This document shows positions 17,380 through 25,990 of a stretch of DNA of 64,000 nucleotides, one piece after another; within the stretch, counting starts at the first letter, position 1, and the number at the start of each line of letters is the position of its first letter. Under the pieces are notes generated by a model. That model was not told the DNA's origin. It saw only the letters and a list, made by a program, of their open reading frames with translations, and made no database searches. The DNA is taken from contig NZ_LANJ01000044.1 in NCBI RefSeq assembly GCF_000971295.1, positions 62,001-126,000 on the forward strand. The letters run 5' to 3'. Source of the DNA: Devosia epidermidihirudinis (GTDB lineage Bacteria > Pseudomonadota > Alphaproteobacteria > Rhizobiales > Devosiaceae). The translations under genes were made by a program, and so were the position numbers.

Positions 17380-17936
17380 GCCACTGCAATGTCCTCGGCA
17401 GCAAGTAAATCCGCCAGGGCCTGCAACTGACGGTCGCGAATGCCCAGGCTTTTGAGATGACTGGCGGTGTTGAGCACGTAATCAATGTTGCGACCGGACA
17501 ATCCAACTCCCTGCCGCACCATGGTTAATTGCTGCTCCAGCGTCAGCCGCCCGGCAAATTGCTCGTGCCGCTCATCGACCAGAAATGCCAGTGCCTGCAC
17601 GGTCCGACCGTCGGCCAGATGCACGGGGCGCATCACGTCGCGATAAACCATCGTCACCTGCTCGCGCTCTTGCAGATATGCACGCACGCTTTCCCAGTCC
17701 GCCTCTGCTACCTCAAAGGCCATCCCCCGGCACGAGCCCCCGCGCGTCAGGCCGAATACCAGCCCGGGTCGTTCTTCGGTGCCCCGATGATGGTGGGATA
17801 TGATCGAAAGACTACGGTGCGCCCCCTTGAGCAGCCCCTGCTGCGCAGAAGCGTGCACAAATCCCGGATTCCAGATCAGGGATCCGTAGCCAAAGACCCA
17901 ATGGGTCGCTGTGATGGGCGTGTTGGTGTGCATCAT
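17376..17936 (-). CDS. ChaC-type gamma-glutamylcyclotransferase (second copy)
   Basis: The product is 186 residues from the ATG at 17936 (an adjacent ATG at 17933 is possible), with GAGGT just upstream. The family motif V-F-G-Y-G-S-L-I-W-N-P is near the N-terminus, and the region L-Q-E-R-E-Q holds the putative catalytic glutamate. It shares only the family core with the copy at 10736 and lacks that copy's N-terminal extension. Predicted to degrade glutathione. It is divergent from the DUF2125 gene. Confidence 0.9.
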   Translation of the reverse strand: MMHTNTPITATHWVFGYGSLIWNPGFVHASAQQGLLKGAHRSLSIISHHHRGTEERPGLVFGLTRGGSCRGMAFEVAEADWESVRAYLQEREQVTMVYRDVMRPVHLADGRTVQALAFLVDERHEQFAGRLTLEQQLTMVRQGVGLSGRNIDYVLNTASHLKSLGIRDRQLQALADLLAAEDIAVA

Positions 17937-18076
17937 CAATACCTCAGCCGAATCTAGTGAACGTCGCCGCAACAGGCAATCGCTGGCGGGCGATGGGAGC
18001 CATGCGGGCTTGGGGCCGCCGGGCGCGGCGTCGCTACGCTTTAGTCGGCGCGCGGACACAGGTATGAGTGTCAGCC

Positions 18077-19048
18077 ATGAAAAAACGAATCATCATTCTT
18101 GGCCTTGTCGTCCTGGTCGTCATCGTCGCCTGGAGCGGCGCCTGGCTGTTTTTGTCCGGTTTGGTCAAACAGAACATCGAGGCGCTGGCTGACGCCGATG
18201 GCAACACAACGCCACGCATCGCCTGCGAAACGCTCAACGTCGGCGGCTACCCATTCCGCTTCGACGCCGATTGCGTCAATGCCGAGATCGTCAGTGGCGA
18301 TGTGACCATCACGGTCCCCGGCATTCGCGCCAGCATCCGCGTCTATGCGCCCAACCATGCGCTGGCCTCCGCGCTCGGGCCGCTGGAGCTGGTTGATGCC
18401 TTTACCGGCACCCGCAACACCGTCGCCTGGTCGGGCCTGCAGGCCAGCCTGAACATCAGCGATTGGCGCATTTCGCGCCTCTCGCTGGTGGCCGACAAGC
18501 TCGTCTGGTCCGATACGGTATTGGGCGAGACATTGATCGCGCAAAGCCCGCGGGCCGAGCTGCACCTGATGGACATTCCCGAGCAGCATGACAGCGCGCG
18601 GCATCTCGCCGCCCTCGCCGGTTACGTCTCGATCAAGGACCTCGCCTATCCCGGCATGACGCTGACCAATACCAATGCCGAACTGCAGGTGGAGCTTTCC
18701 GGCCTGCCAGACGACGTGCGCAACTGGGGTGAGCCGACCATGTTGCAAGCCATGCAGCAGGCTGGTGGTGCGCTCAAGATCGTTTCGATCCACGGCACCG
18801 ACGGCCCATCCACGCTCGATGCCAATGGCACCATCAGCCTGGATGACAAGGGCATGCTCGATGGTCAGATCGCCATCAAATCCATTGGCGTGGCCGATCG
18901 CATCGGACCATTTTTGCAGGAGCCCGCGCGTACGCTGGTCCTCGGTGTGCCTGCCGCCGATGGCTCCCATTCCAACCTGATCGCATTCCGGGCCGGCGCC
19001 GTGTTCTCAGGCCTCGTTCCGGTTGCGGCGCTATCGCCGCTGTTCTAG
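18077..19048 (+). CDS. DUF2125 exported/anchored protein
   Basis: The product is 323 residues. The ATG at 18077 is preferred; a GTG nine bases upstream is in frame. An N-terminal hydrophobic helix (about 5-29) acts as an anchor or uncleaved signal. A large periplasmic region with A-C-E-T-L-N-V-G-G-Y-P-F-R-F typical of DUF2125 follows. Role unknown in the family; the fold recalls lipid-transfer-like beta domains, but that is inference. It is followed by a strong bidirectional terminator shared with tyrC. Confidence 0.82.
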   Translation: MKKRIIILGLVVLVVIVAWSGAWLFLSGLVKQNIEALADADGNTTPRIACETLNVGGYPFRFDADCVNAEIVSGDVTITVPGIRASIRVYAPNHALASALGPLELVDAFTGTRNTVAWSGLQASLNISDWRISRLSLVADKLVWSDTVLGETLIAQSPRAELHLMDIPEQHDSARHLAALAGYVSIKDLAYPGMTLTNTNAELQVELSGLPDDVRNWGEPTMLQAMQQAGGALKIVSIHGTDGPSTLDANGTISLDDKGMLDGQIAIKSIGVADRIGPFLQEPARTLVLGVPAADGSHSNLIAFRAGAVFSGLVPVAALSPLF

Positions 19049-19070
19049 GCGCGACGCCGCCACAAACAAG

Positions 19071-19102
19071 AAAGCCCCCGGATCGCGTCCGGGGGCTTTT
19101 TC
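19071..19102. terminator. Bidirectional intrinsic terminator
   Basis: AAAGCCCCCGGA and its perfect complement TCCGGGGGCTTT surround a TCGCG loop, with T-runs on both strands (AAA on the left and TTT on the right). It separates the convergent DUF2125 and tyrC genes. Confidence 0.93.
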
Positions 19103-19114
19103 GTAGTCGGGGTA

Positions 19115-20086
19115 TTAGGCGTCGTCGCCACCACCATGCTCGCGCACATAGGGGACGTCAGGCACTGGCGCCGCCTCGTGCGGGCGGCCAAAGTCGGGCG
19201 CAGCGGTTTCCTGACCGGCCGAAATGATCGAACGGCGAATGGCGCGAGTACGGGTGAAGATCGCCTCGAGCGCCGGGCCATCGCCGATATCGACAGCATG
19301 CTGCAGCGTCGACAAGTCAGAAAGAAACCGCCCCAGCATTTCCAACACGGCTTCGCGGTTGGTCAAAAACACGTCGCGCCACATCACAGGATCGGATGCG
19401 GCAATACGCGTGAAATCGCGGAAACCACCAGCGGAGAACTTGATAACTTCGGACTTGGTCACCGTTTCCAGATCATCGGCCGTGCCCACGATATTGTAGG
19501 CGATCAAGTGTGGAATATGGCTGGTAATGGCCAGCACCATGTCATGGTGCCCTGCCTCCATGATCTCGACATTGCTGCCCATGCCTTCCCAGAAGGCCAC
19601 CAGCTTATCGGTCTGGCCCTGCGCCACATCAGGCTGCGGCGTCAGAATGCACCAGCGGCCGGCAAAGAGCTCAGCAAAGCCCGCTGACGGGCCGGAATGC
19701 TCCGTACCGGCAATCGGGTGCCCAGGGATGAAACTGACGTCTGCGGGGACGTGTGGCCCCACCACCTTGACCACGTGTGCCTTGACCGACCCCACATCCG
19801 AAAGGATCGCGCCGGGCTGCAGCGCTGGCGCAATGGCGCGCGCGATCGCTTCATAGGCCCCCACAGGTGCGCAGAGGATCACAAGATCCGCGCCACGCAC
19901 AGCTTCAGCGGCATCGAGGGTGTAAATGTCGCCTAGTCCCAGCTCGCGCGCTTCATCAAGCGTCGTCTGGCTGCGGGTGGAAATGGCAATCACATCAGCC
20001 AGCCCCTGCCGACGCGCAGCAAGGGCAATGGAGGAGCCAATCAGGCCGATGCCGATCAGGGCGAGTTTGCGGAAATGGACGCTCAT
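19115..20086 (-). CDS. tyrC: Prephenate/arogenate dehydrogenase
   Basis: The product is 323 residues. It has an N-terminal NAD(P) fold with G-I-G-L-I-G-S-S, then I-P-G-H-P-I-A-G-T-E-H-S-G (the prephenate dehydrogenase signature with the catalytic His) and a helical C-terminal dimerisation domain. It catalyses the oxidative step to 4-hydroxyphenylpyruvate or tyrosine. It overlaps hisC by four bases (ATGA), forming an aromatic amino-acid operon. I cannot tell prephenate from arogenate preference from sequence alone. Confidence 0.92.
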   Translation of the reverse strand: MSVHFRKLALIGIGLIGSSIALAARRQGLADVIAISTRSQTTLDEARELGLGDIYTLDAAEAVRGADLVILCAPVGAYEAIARAIAPALQPGAILSDVGSVKAHVVKVVGPHVPADVSFIPGHPIAGTEHSGPSAGFAELFAGRWCILTPQPDVAQGQTDKLVAFWEGMGSNVEIMEAGHHDMVLAITSHIPHLIAYNIVGTADDLETVTKSEVIKFSAGGFRDFTRIAASDPVMWRDVFLTNREAVLEMLGRFLSDLSTLQHAVDIGDGPALEAIFTRTRAIRRSIISAGQETAAPDFGRPHEAAPVPDVPYVREHGGGDDA

Positions 20087-21177
20087 GCGATTTTGACCAA
20101 TGCCTTGAGAATGCCGACCACGCCAATCATGGCTTGCTCGCTGCCGATGGAAATGCGCAGACCATCGGGAATGCCATAAGATTTGCCGACTTCGCGTACG
20201 ATGAGCCCGCGCTGCATCAGCGTTTCAAACGCCAGTGCGGCGTGGTCCGCATCGGGGAACAGCACCAGGACGAAATTGGCCTGGCTGGGCACCACATGCA
20301 TATGGTTGCCCGTCAATTCTTCCGTGATGTAGTCGCGCCACTTGGCATTGTGCGCCTTGAGTTGAGCGGTGAATTCCACGTCGCGCGTTGCTGCAGCACC
20401 GGCTAGCTGTGCTGGCAGGTTGACGTTGAAGGGACCACGAATGCGGTTGATGACATCAACCACTTCTGCGGGGCCAACCATCCAGCCAATGCGCGCGGCA
20501 GCAAGACCCATCTTCGAGAAGGTGCGCACCATCACGACATTGCTGGCTTCCGCCACAAGGTCCAGCCCGACCGAGTAGTCGGCCGCTGTCACATATTCGG
20601 CATAGGCGCTGTCGATGACGAGCAGGATATCCTTGCGCAACCCGGCATGCAGGCGCCGCACTTCAGCATCGGTGAGATAGGTCCCGGTCGGATTGTTCGG
20701 ATTGGCCAGCCAGACGATCTTGGTCTTGGGTGTGACCGCCGCGAGCAGACCGTCGACGTCAGCGGTGTAGCCATCATCATCCACCATGACGATGGCCGCG
20801 CCAGCTGCCTTGGTAATGATGGGATAGACCGAGAAGCCATATTGGCTCATCACGGCTTCATCGCCATCGCCGAGATAGCACTGCGCCAGAAGGTGCAGCA
20901 GGTCGTCCGAACCATTGCCGCAGACGATCAGCTCGGGATCAATGCCATGCACCTCGCCCAGTGCTTCGCGCAGGATTTTCGAGCTGCCCTCGGGATAGAT
21001 ATCGAGGCGATCAGCCACCGAGCGGAACGCCTCGATCGCCTTGGGGCTCGCGCCCAGCGGCGACTCGTTGGACGACAGCTTGACGACCTTGCTCCCCGGA
21101 GCGCCGGACTTGCCGGGCACATAGGGCGAAATGTCGAGAATACCGGGCTGCGGCTTGGGGCGAAGATCGTCGGACAT
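20083..21177 (-). CDS. hisC: Histidinol-phosphate / aromatic aminotransferase
   Basis: The product is 364 residues and a fold-type I PLP enzyme. The N-terminal K-L-S-S-N-E-S-P-L-G is the HisC signature, the N-P-N-N-P-T-G motif is intact, and the PLP lysine is in R-T-F-S-K-M-G-L-A-A-A-R-I-G. Being coupled to tyrC suggests that it also transaminates prephenate or 4-hydroxyphenylpyruvate in tyrosine and phenylalanine synthesis, as many alphaproteobacterial HisC proteins of this locus do. Confidence 0.92.
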   Translation of the reverse strand: MSDDLRPKPQPGILDISPYVPGKSGAPGSKVVKLSSNESPLGASPKAIEAFRSVADRLDIYPEGSSKILREALGEVHGIDPELIVCGNGSDDLLHLLAQCYLGDGDEAVMSQYGFSVYPIITKAAGAAIVMVDDDGYTADVDGLLAAVTPKTKIVWLANPNNPTGTYLTDAEVRRLHAGLRKDILLVIDSAYAEYVTAADYSVGLDLVAEASNVVMVRTFSKMGLAAARIGWMVGPAEVVDVINRIRGPFNVNLPAQLAGAAATRDVEFTAQLKAHNAKWRDYITEELTGNHMHVVPSQANFVLVLFPDADHAALAFETLMQRGLIVREVGKSYGIPDGLRISIGSEQAMIGVVGILKALVKIA

Positions 21178-21247
21178 GATGCTGCTTATCGGGGGTCAAA
21201 ACCGCGCGGACCATAGTCAAACTCAGGCCTTATGGCAAAGGAAAGCC

Positions 21248-21979
21248 TCAGAGCTGCCGTGCTGTAGCGGTCTTCAGCTCCGGCACGCGCACGAAACGTT
21301 CCTCGCGTTTGCGACGCGGCACAGCGGGAAAGGCCTCCTTGCGGGCACGCACGCAAATCACACCACTCATGGCCGGGCCAAACAGGCGCCCTACCCGCTC
21401 GAAGACGCGCGTTGACTTGAGCACCAGCGAGGATTGCGAGGGCGGCAGGAACAGCCCATCACGCCAGGCCTGGGGGATGAAGCTGTGATCCCGCAGCAAG
21501 TTGTCCAGCTGGCCGCCGGAATAGGGATTGCCCTGCCCAAAGGGCGTGTTATCGCGCTGTGCCCAGATCCCGCGGCGGCGGGGCACGACGATGATGATTT
21601 GGCCATTGGGCGCGGTAATGCGCCAGAGCTCACGCATGAGTTCTTCGGCGTCGGCAACGTGTTCGAGCGCGTGAATAGCAATCGTCAGATCGATAGCGGC
21701 GTCGTTGAGCGGCATTTCGAGGGGATCACACAAGACAGTGTGGGATGGCCCCTCGCGCGGCCAAGCGGACGCCCCCTGACGCGCCGGCATGAAGGCCAGC
21801 ACACGCTCCGCCTTATCGAGCGTGAAGCGCAGATAGGGCGTGGCAAAGCCCAGACCCAGCACCCGCTGACCTTTGACGTCACCAGCCAGCCCGACGACCT
21901 GCTCGCGCACCAGCGCACGCGAAATCCGCCCCAGAGGAGATTTATAATAGGCAATCAAGCGTTTGACGTCGCTGGTCAT
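21248..21979 (-). CDS. Class I SAM-dependent methyltransferase
   Basis: The product is 243 residues, starting at MTSDVKRLI (ATG at 21979). The SAM-binding motif V-L-G-L-G-F-A-T-P is slightly unusual (G-x-G-x-A). The segments I-A-I-H-A-L-E-H-V and N-G-Q-I-I-I-V-V-P-R-R fit type 11 methyltransferases. The tail is rich in Arg/Lys/Glu. It is divergent from gloB, a neighbour pair common in relatives. Substrate unknown. Confidence 0.85.
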   Translation of the reverse strand: MTSDVKRLIAYYKSPLGRISRALVREQVVGLAGDVKGQRVLGLGFATPYLRFTLDKAERVLAFMPARQGASAWPREGPSHTVLCDPLEMPLNDAAIDLTIAIHALEHVADAEELMRELWRITAPNGQIIIVVPRRRGIWAQRDNTPFGQGNPYSGGQLDNLLRDHSFIPQAWRDGLFLPPSQSSLVLKSTRVFERVGRLFGPAMSGVICVRARKEAFPAVPRRKREERFVRVPELKTATARQL

Positions 21980-22084
21980 GGGGGCAACTGTGCCGCACTC
22001 CGGCAAACTTGTCTAATGGGCGGTTGTCATGTCAGGTCTGCCTCCCTAGCTTTCAAGCAGTTTGCAGATTTAAGGAGTGGCGTA

Positions 22085-22852
22085 ATGAGTGTGATCGTCG
22101 ATGTCTTCGGAGCGCGGAGCGACAATTTCGGCTATCTGGTGCACGACACCGCCACGGGCCGCACAGCGGCCATCGACGCGCCGGAAGCGGCGGCGATTCG
22201 TACCGCATTGCAGCATCGTGGCTGGAAGCTGACCGACATTTTCATCACCCATCACCACCTCGACCATGTCGAAGCTATTCCCGAGCTCAAGGCTGAGTTT
22301 GGCGCGCGCGTGGTCGGGCCACGCCGCGAAGCCGACAAGATTGCTGATCTCGACGAGCTAGTGGGCGGCGGGGATAAGGTGACGCTGGGCGAGACCGTTT
22401 TCGACGTCTACGACGCGCCCGGGCATACGCTTGGCCACATCGTGTTCCACGACAAGGCTGGCAAACACCTGTTTACGGCCGACGCGCTGTTCTCGCTGGG
22501 CGTTGGCCGCATGTTCGAAGGCACGCCCGGCCCGATGTGGGAAGGCGTCAAGGCCCTGCGCGAACTGCCTGACGATACACTGGTTTATTGCGGCCACGAA
22601 TATACCGAGAGCAACGCCAAGTTCGCGCTCTCGATCGATCCGGACAATGCGGCCCTGCAGGCGCGCGCCGCAGAGGTCACGGCACTCCGCGCAGCGGGCA
22701 AGGCGACCATTCCGTTCAATCTGGGCGAGGATAAAGCGGCCAACCCGTTCCTGCGCGCTGATGATCCAGGCCTTGCAAAGCACTTCGGGCTTGAGGGTGC
22801 CGACGCAGCGGAGGTGTTCGCCGCTATCCGCAAGGGCAAGGATAATTTCTGA
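22085..22852 (+). CDS. gloB: Hydroxyacylglutathione hydrolase (glyoxalase II)
   Basis: The product is 255 residues from the ATG at 22085, with AAGGAG upstream. The metallo-beta-lactamase metal motif is T-H-H-H-L-D-H, followed by G-H-T-L-G-H and D-A-L-F-S-L-G-V-G-R. The C-terminal domain contains Y-C-G-H-E-Y-T. It hydrolyses S-lactoylglutathione to lactate and glutathione, finishing methylglyoxal detoxification; mgsA, which makes methylglyoxal, is at 43943-44305. Confidence 0.95.
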   Translation: MSVIVDVFGARSDNFGYLVHDTATGRTAAIDAPEAAAIRTALQHRGWKLTDIFITHHHLDHVEAIPELKAEFGARVVGPRREADKIADLDELVGGGDKVTLGETVFDVYDAPGHTLGHIVFHDKAGKHLFTADALFSLGVGRMFEGTPGPMWEGVKALRELPDDTLVYCGHEYTESNAKFALSIDPDNAALQARAAEVTALRAAGKATIPFNLGEDKAANPFLRADDPGLAKHFGLEGADAAEVFAAIRKGKDNF

Positions 22853-22892
22853 GAAATTTTCTCATTTGGTTAATTTTTCATACCACAAATCG

Positions 22893-22907
22893 TTAACACA
22901 CGGTTAA
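22893..22907. promoter_or_regulatory. Perfect CtrA-type box TTAA-N7-TTAA
   Basis: The TTAA motifs at 22893-22896 and 22904-22907 are separated by exactly 7 bases. The extended form GTTAACA occurs twice with an 11-base period. It lies 97 bases before the start of the 83-residue small gene, between gloB and that gene, and just upstream of a sigma-54-like promoter. Confidence 0.65.
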
Positions 22908-22911
22908 CATC

Positions 22912-22926
22912 TGGCACGCCAATTGC
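22912..22926 (+). promoter_or_regulatory. Sigma-54-type promoter (-24/-12)
   Basis: TGGCACG (22912-22918), four bases, then TTGC (22923-22926) matches the -24/-12 consensus with GG and GC separated by exactly 10 bases. The predicted start of transcription is near 22937, giving a leader of about 67 bases before the ATG at 23004. No activator gene is adjacent. Confidence 0.55.
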
Positions 22927-22974
22927 CCCTATTGGGTGAGAGGCGGGCCAGACTGTCTTATTTCGAGACAAAAT

Positions 22975-23000
22975 GGCCCGCCTTGAGACAAGGCGAGGCC
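22975..23000 (+). promoter_or_regulatory. Hairpin enclosing the ribosome-binding site
   Basis: In the leader RNA, GGCC + CGCCTT (22975-22984) pairs with AAGGCG + GGCC (22990-23000) around a GAGAC loop with one bulged A, ten base pairs in all. The 3' arm contains AAGG and GAGG, the only good ribosome-binding sequences before the ATG at 23004. Folding would hide them. No T-run follows, so it is not a terminator. Confidence 0.6.
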
Positions 23001-23003
23001 CAA

Positions 23004-23255
23004 ATGAGCGATTTTGAGACAGAACGCGCCGGACTGCCCGTATTGATCGGGGAAGCACGCCCACGTCCCTCGCTCAAACGCAGCGAAACCACCGCAGCCT
23101 TCATCAGCCAGCTCATCATCGGTCGGGAACGCACGGCAGGCCAGCGCGAGCGCCGTCGCGGGCCATCCGAAGGCGCCATCGGGGCCTATGCGCGCAGCGC
23201 GCGCAATAGCGAGCGCCGCCTGCCCCCCGGCTACCGCACCACGATCCTCGCCTGA
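23004..23255 (+). CDS. Small basic protein of unknown function with complex 5' region
   Basis: The product is 83 residues from the ATG at 23004. A longer frame opens at TTG 22923, but that codon lies inside the sigma-54-like promoter. The protein is soluble and rich in Arg. Its core R-P-S-L-K-R-S-E-T-T-A-A-F-I-S-Q-L-I-I and the ending P-P-G-Y-R-T-T-I-L-A look conserved rather than random. I do not recognise a named domain. Its upstream DNA holds a CtrA-type box, a sigma-54-type promoter and a hairpin over the ribosome-binding site. The combination suggests tightly controlled, perhaps cell-cycle- or stress-linked expression. Confidence 0.7.
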   Translation: MSDFETERAGLPVLIGEARPRPSLKRSETTAAFISQLIIGRERTAGQRERRRGPSEGAIGAYARSARNSERRLPPGYRTTILA

Positions 23256-23257
23256 CA

Positions 23258-23295
23258 CTCAAAACAAAACCGCCCCCGGACGGATCCGAGGGCGG
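23258..23295 (-). terminator. fumC: Intrinsic terminator of fumC
   Basis: On the minus strand, CCGCCCTCGGA pairs with TCCGGGGGCGG around a short loop and is followed by TTTTGTTTTG. It lies 25 bases after the fumC stop. Confidence 0.88.
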
Positions 23296-23320
23296 CAGGA
23301 TTGAGCGATGAAGCGGACGC

Positions 23321-24721
23321 CTACTTCTTCAGCTTGAGCGGACCGACCATCTGCTCTGGCTTGACCTCGGCGTCGAACTCTTCGCCGGTGAGCAGGCCCA
23401 GATTGATGGCCTCTTCGCGCAGGGTGGTGCCGTTCTTGTGCGCGGTCTTGGCAATCTTGGCGGCATTGTCATAGCCAATCTTGCGGTTGAGCGCGGTGAC
23501 CAGCATCAGCGACTTGTCGACCAGCTCCTTGATGCGGGCGCGATCTGGCTGAATGCCGATGGCGCAGTTGTCGTTGAACGAGCGGGCCGAGTCAGCCAGC
23601 AGACGCACCGACTGCAGGAAGTTGTAGGCGATGACAGGCTTGAAGACGTTGAGCTCGAAATTGCCCTGGCTGGCGGCAAAGCCGATGGCCGCGTCATTGC
23701 CCATCACCTGCGCCACAACCATGGTCATGGCTTCGGACTGGGTCGGATTGACCTTGCCTGGCATGATCGAGGAGCCGGGTTCGTTTTCCGGAATGATGAT
23801 TTCGCCAAGGCCCGAACGGGGACCGGAGGCGAGCCAACGCACGTCATTGGCAATCTTCATGAAGGCGACAGCCAGCTGCTTGATGGCGCCCGATGTGCCG
23901 ACAAAGGCGTCATGGCCAGCCAGCAGGGCGAACTTGTTGGGACCGGTGACGAAGTCATGCCCGGTGAGATCAGCGATCTCCTTGGCCACGGCCACGGCAT
24001 AATCGGGATGGGCATTGAGGCCCGTGCCGACGGCGGTGCCGCCCAGCGCCAGTTCCTTGAGCTGGGGCAGCGTCGCCTTGATGGCGGCGACGGCATAGTC
24101 GATCTGCGCTACCCAGCCCGAGATTTCCTGGCCGAGGGTGAGCGGGGTCGCGTCCTGCAGGTGGGTGCGGCCGATCTTGACCACATCCATGAACTCTTCG
24201 GACTTGGCATGCAGCGTCTCGCGCAGCAGGGCGACATTGGGGAACAGGTAGTTTTCCAGCGCTTCGACAGCCGCAATATGCATGGCAGTTGGGTAGGTGT
24301 CGTTGGAGGACTGGCTCATATTGACGTGATCATTGGGGTGCACGGGCTTTTTCGTACCCATGGTGCCACCGGCCATTTCGATGGCGCGGTTGGAGATGAC
24401 CTCGTTGACGTTCATGTTGGACTGGGTGCCCGAACCGGTCTGCCAGACGACGAGCGGGAAGTGGTCGGCCAGCTTGCCAGCAATCACTTCATCGGCCGCA
24501 GCGACGATCAGGTCGCGCGTTGCTTCATCGAGCAGGCCCAGCTTGGTATTGGCCAGCGCCGCTGCCTTTTTCAGCACGCCAAAAGCGGTCACGATCTCGG
24601 TTGGCATCTTCTCGCCGCCAATGTCGAAATTGGCCAGGCTGCGAGCCGTCTGCGCGCCATAATACTTGTCGGTCGGCACATTGATGGTGCCCATGGTGTC
24701 CGATTCAACGCGCGTGGTCAT
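23321..24721 (-). CDS. fumC: Class II fumarate hydratase
   Basis: The product is 466 residues and begins [13 protein letters not shown]. It carries the signature [11 protein letters not shown] and the active-site region N-E-V-I-S-N-R and H-P-N-D-H-V-N. It interconverts fumarate and malate in the TCA cycle without an iron-sulfur cluster. A CGGAG ribosome-binding site precedes the ATG. Confidence 0.97.
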   Translation of the reverse strand: MTTRVESDTMGTINVPTDKYYGAQTARSLANFDIGGEKMPTEIVTAFGVLKKAAALANTKLGLLDEATRDLIVAAADEVIAGKLADHFPLVVWQTGSGTQSNMNVNEVISNRAIEMAGGTMGTKKPVHPNDHVNMSQSSNDTYPTAMHIAAVEALENYLFPNVALLRETLHAKSEEFMDVVKIGRTHLQDATPLTLGQEISGWVAQIDYAVAAIKATLPQLKELALGGTAVGTGLNAHPDYAVAVAKEIADLTGHDFVTGPNKFALLAGHDAFVGTSGAIKQLAVAFMKIANDVRWLASGPRSGLGEIIIPENEPGSSIMPGKVNPTQSEAMTMVVAQVMGNDAAIGFAASQGNFELNVFKPVIAYNFLQSVRLLADSARSFNDNCAIGIQPDRARIKELVDKSLMLVTALNRKIGYDNAAKIAKTAHKNGTTLREEAINLGLLTGEEFDAEVKPEQMVGPLKLKK

Positions 24722-24764
24722 GGCTAACTCCGATTATTGGCCGCTCTTTCCGGCGGCAGGCAAA

Positions 24765-24797
24765 GCAAAACGGCCGACCCCGTGAGGGATCGGCCGT
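24765..24797 (-). terminator. rpmF: Intrinsic terminator of rpmF
   Basis: On the minus strand, ACGGCCGATCCC pairs with GGGGTCGGCCGT around a short loop, followed by TTTGCTTTG. It lies between rpmF (end 24841) and the fumC start. Confidence 0.88.
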
Positions 24798-24840
24798 CGG
24801 CATAACAGAAACGAGCGCAAGGCGCGCCTCGTCTTTTCGT

Positions 24841-25020
24841 TTATTTCTTGACGTCGAGGATCTGGCGACCGCGGTACATGCCGGTCTTCAGGTCGACGTG
24901 GTGCGGACGACGCAGCTCGCCGGAATCCTTGTCTTCAACATAGGACGGCGCCGCAAGAGCGTCGGCCGAGCGGCGGAAGCCGCGCTTCATCGGCGAGGTC
25001 TTTCGTTTTGGCACTGCCAT
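24841..25020 (-). CDS. rpmF: 50S ribosomal protein L32
   Basis: The product is 59 residues, starting [10 protein letters not shown] as in nearly all bacterial L32 proteins and ending [15 protein letters not shown] site precedes the ATG at 25020. This alphaproteobacterial form lacks the zinc-binding cysteines found in some L32 proteins. It is part of the large ribosomal subunit, next to mtgA as in relatives. Confidence 0.97.
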   Translation of the reverse strand: MAVPKRKTSPMKRGFRRSADALAAPSYVEDKDSGELRRPHHVDLKTGMYRGRQILDVKK

Positions 25021-25178
25021 GGTCGTAACTCCGAATTCAATATCGTTCGTGCCGCATGGCGGCCCAGAGACGCTGCTCTGATGGGATTGGCGGTTCCTAT
25101 AGATCAAGACGGAACGCTTGGCTAGAGGATTGTCAGATTCAACCGACGAATCCGACACTGGCTCCACAGCCATGTGTC

Positions 25179-25895
25179 TTACAGCGCCAATTGACCGTTT
25201 TCAGCCACACAATTGGCGCGCTGTCCATACTGTTTGACGCGGTTCTCGATGATCCGTGCAATGCGCTGCATCCCCGCAGAGGGCCGGGCTGGCTGGCGCA
25301 GCATGGGATTGGGCAGTGCCGTGACCAAGAGCGTCGCGGTGCGCCAGTCCAGATTCTGCGGGGCAATGCCAAAGGCACGTTGGGCTCCCGCCGCCACGCC
25401 AAACTGCCCCTCAGGGCCCCACTCGGCGATATTGAGATAGATTTCCATGATGCGTTTTTTCGGCATCACGAAGTCAACGTAGTAAGCCAGTGGCACTTCG
25501 AGGGCTTTGCGGATGACGTTTGGATTGTTCCAAAGAAAGAGATTGCGCGCCACCTGCATGGTGATGGTGGAGGCGCCGCGCGCAGATTCGCCGGCCATAT
25601 AGCGTTCGACCTCTTCGCGCAGCGCGCCGAGATCAACGCCCCAATGGCGGCAGAACTGCCCATCTTCCGACAGGATCACCGAAGCTTTGAGCCGATCTGA
25701 AATCTGGTCGATATCGCGCCACTGTCGATCGACCGGCTGGCCGGCGACATAGCGCTGCAGCATCGGCACCGAAACAGGATCGACGATCAGATACAGCGGG
25801 GTCAGCAGCAGGGGAATGGCGACCAACACAGCGATGATGCCGCCCAGCCAGCGCAATGCGCGCCAGATGCTCTTCGATTTCGATCCCCTTGCCAT
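25179..25895 (-). CDS. mtgA: Monofunctional peptidoglycan transglycosylase
   Basis: The product is 238 residues from M-A-R-G-S-K (ATG at 25895; a start at 25937 is also open). One N-terminal membrane helix spans about 20-40. The GT51 motifs are S-E-D-G-Q-F with the catalytic glutamate, [14 protein letters not shown] and [10 protein letters not shown]. It polymerises lipid II into glycan strands and has no transpeptidase domain. Confidence 0.95.
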   Translation of the reverse strand: MARGSKSKSIWRALRWLGGIIAVLVAIPLLLTPLYLIVDPVSVPMLQRYVAGQPVDRQWRDIDQISDRLKASVILSEDGQFCRHWGVDLGALREEVERYMAGESARGASTITMQVARNLFLWNNPNVIRKALEVPLAYYVDFVMPKKRIMEIYLNIAEWGPEGQFGVAAGAQRAFGIAPQNLDWRTATLLVTALPNPMLRQPARPSAGMQRIARIIENRVKQYGQRANCVAENGQLAL

Positions 25896-25990
25896 GCGCC
25901 ATCCATAGCGAGGGGGACTTGGGCGCGAAAGCGTCAATTGTACAGAGATTGGGGAAAGGTGATTGTTGGGGGCGTGTGGTTGCTTTGTGC

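Noticed and set aside
21434..22084. Long open extension upstream of gloB in the same frame
   Set aside because: It runs antisense to the methyltransferase gene. gloB has a strong ribosome-binding site at its ATG (22085), and the added residues match nothing in the family.
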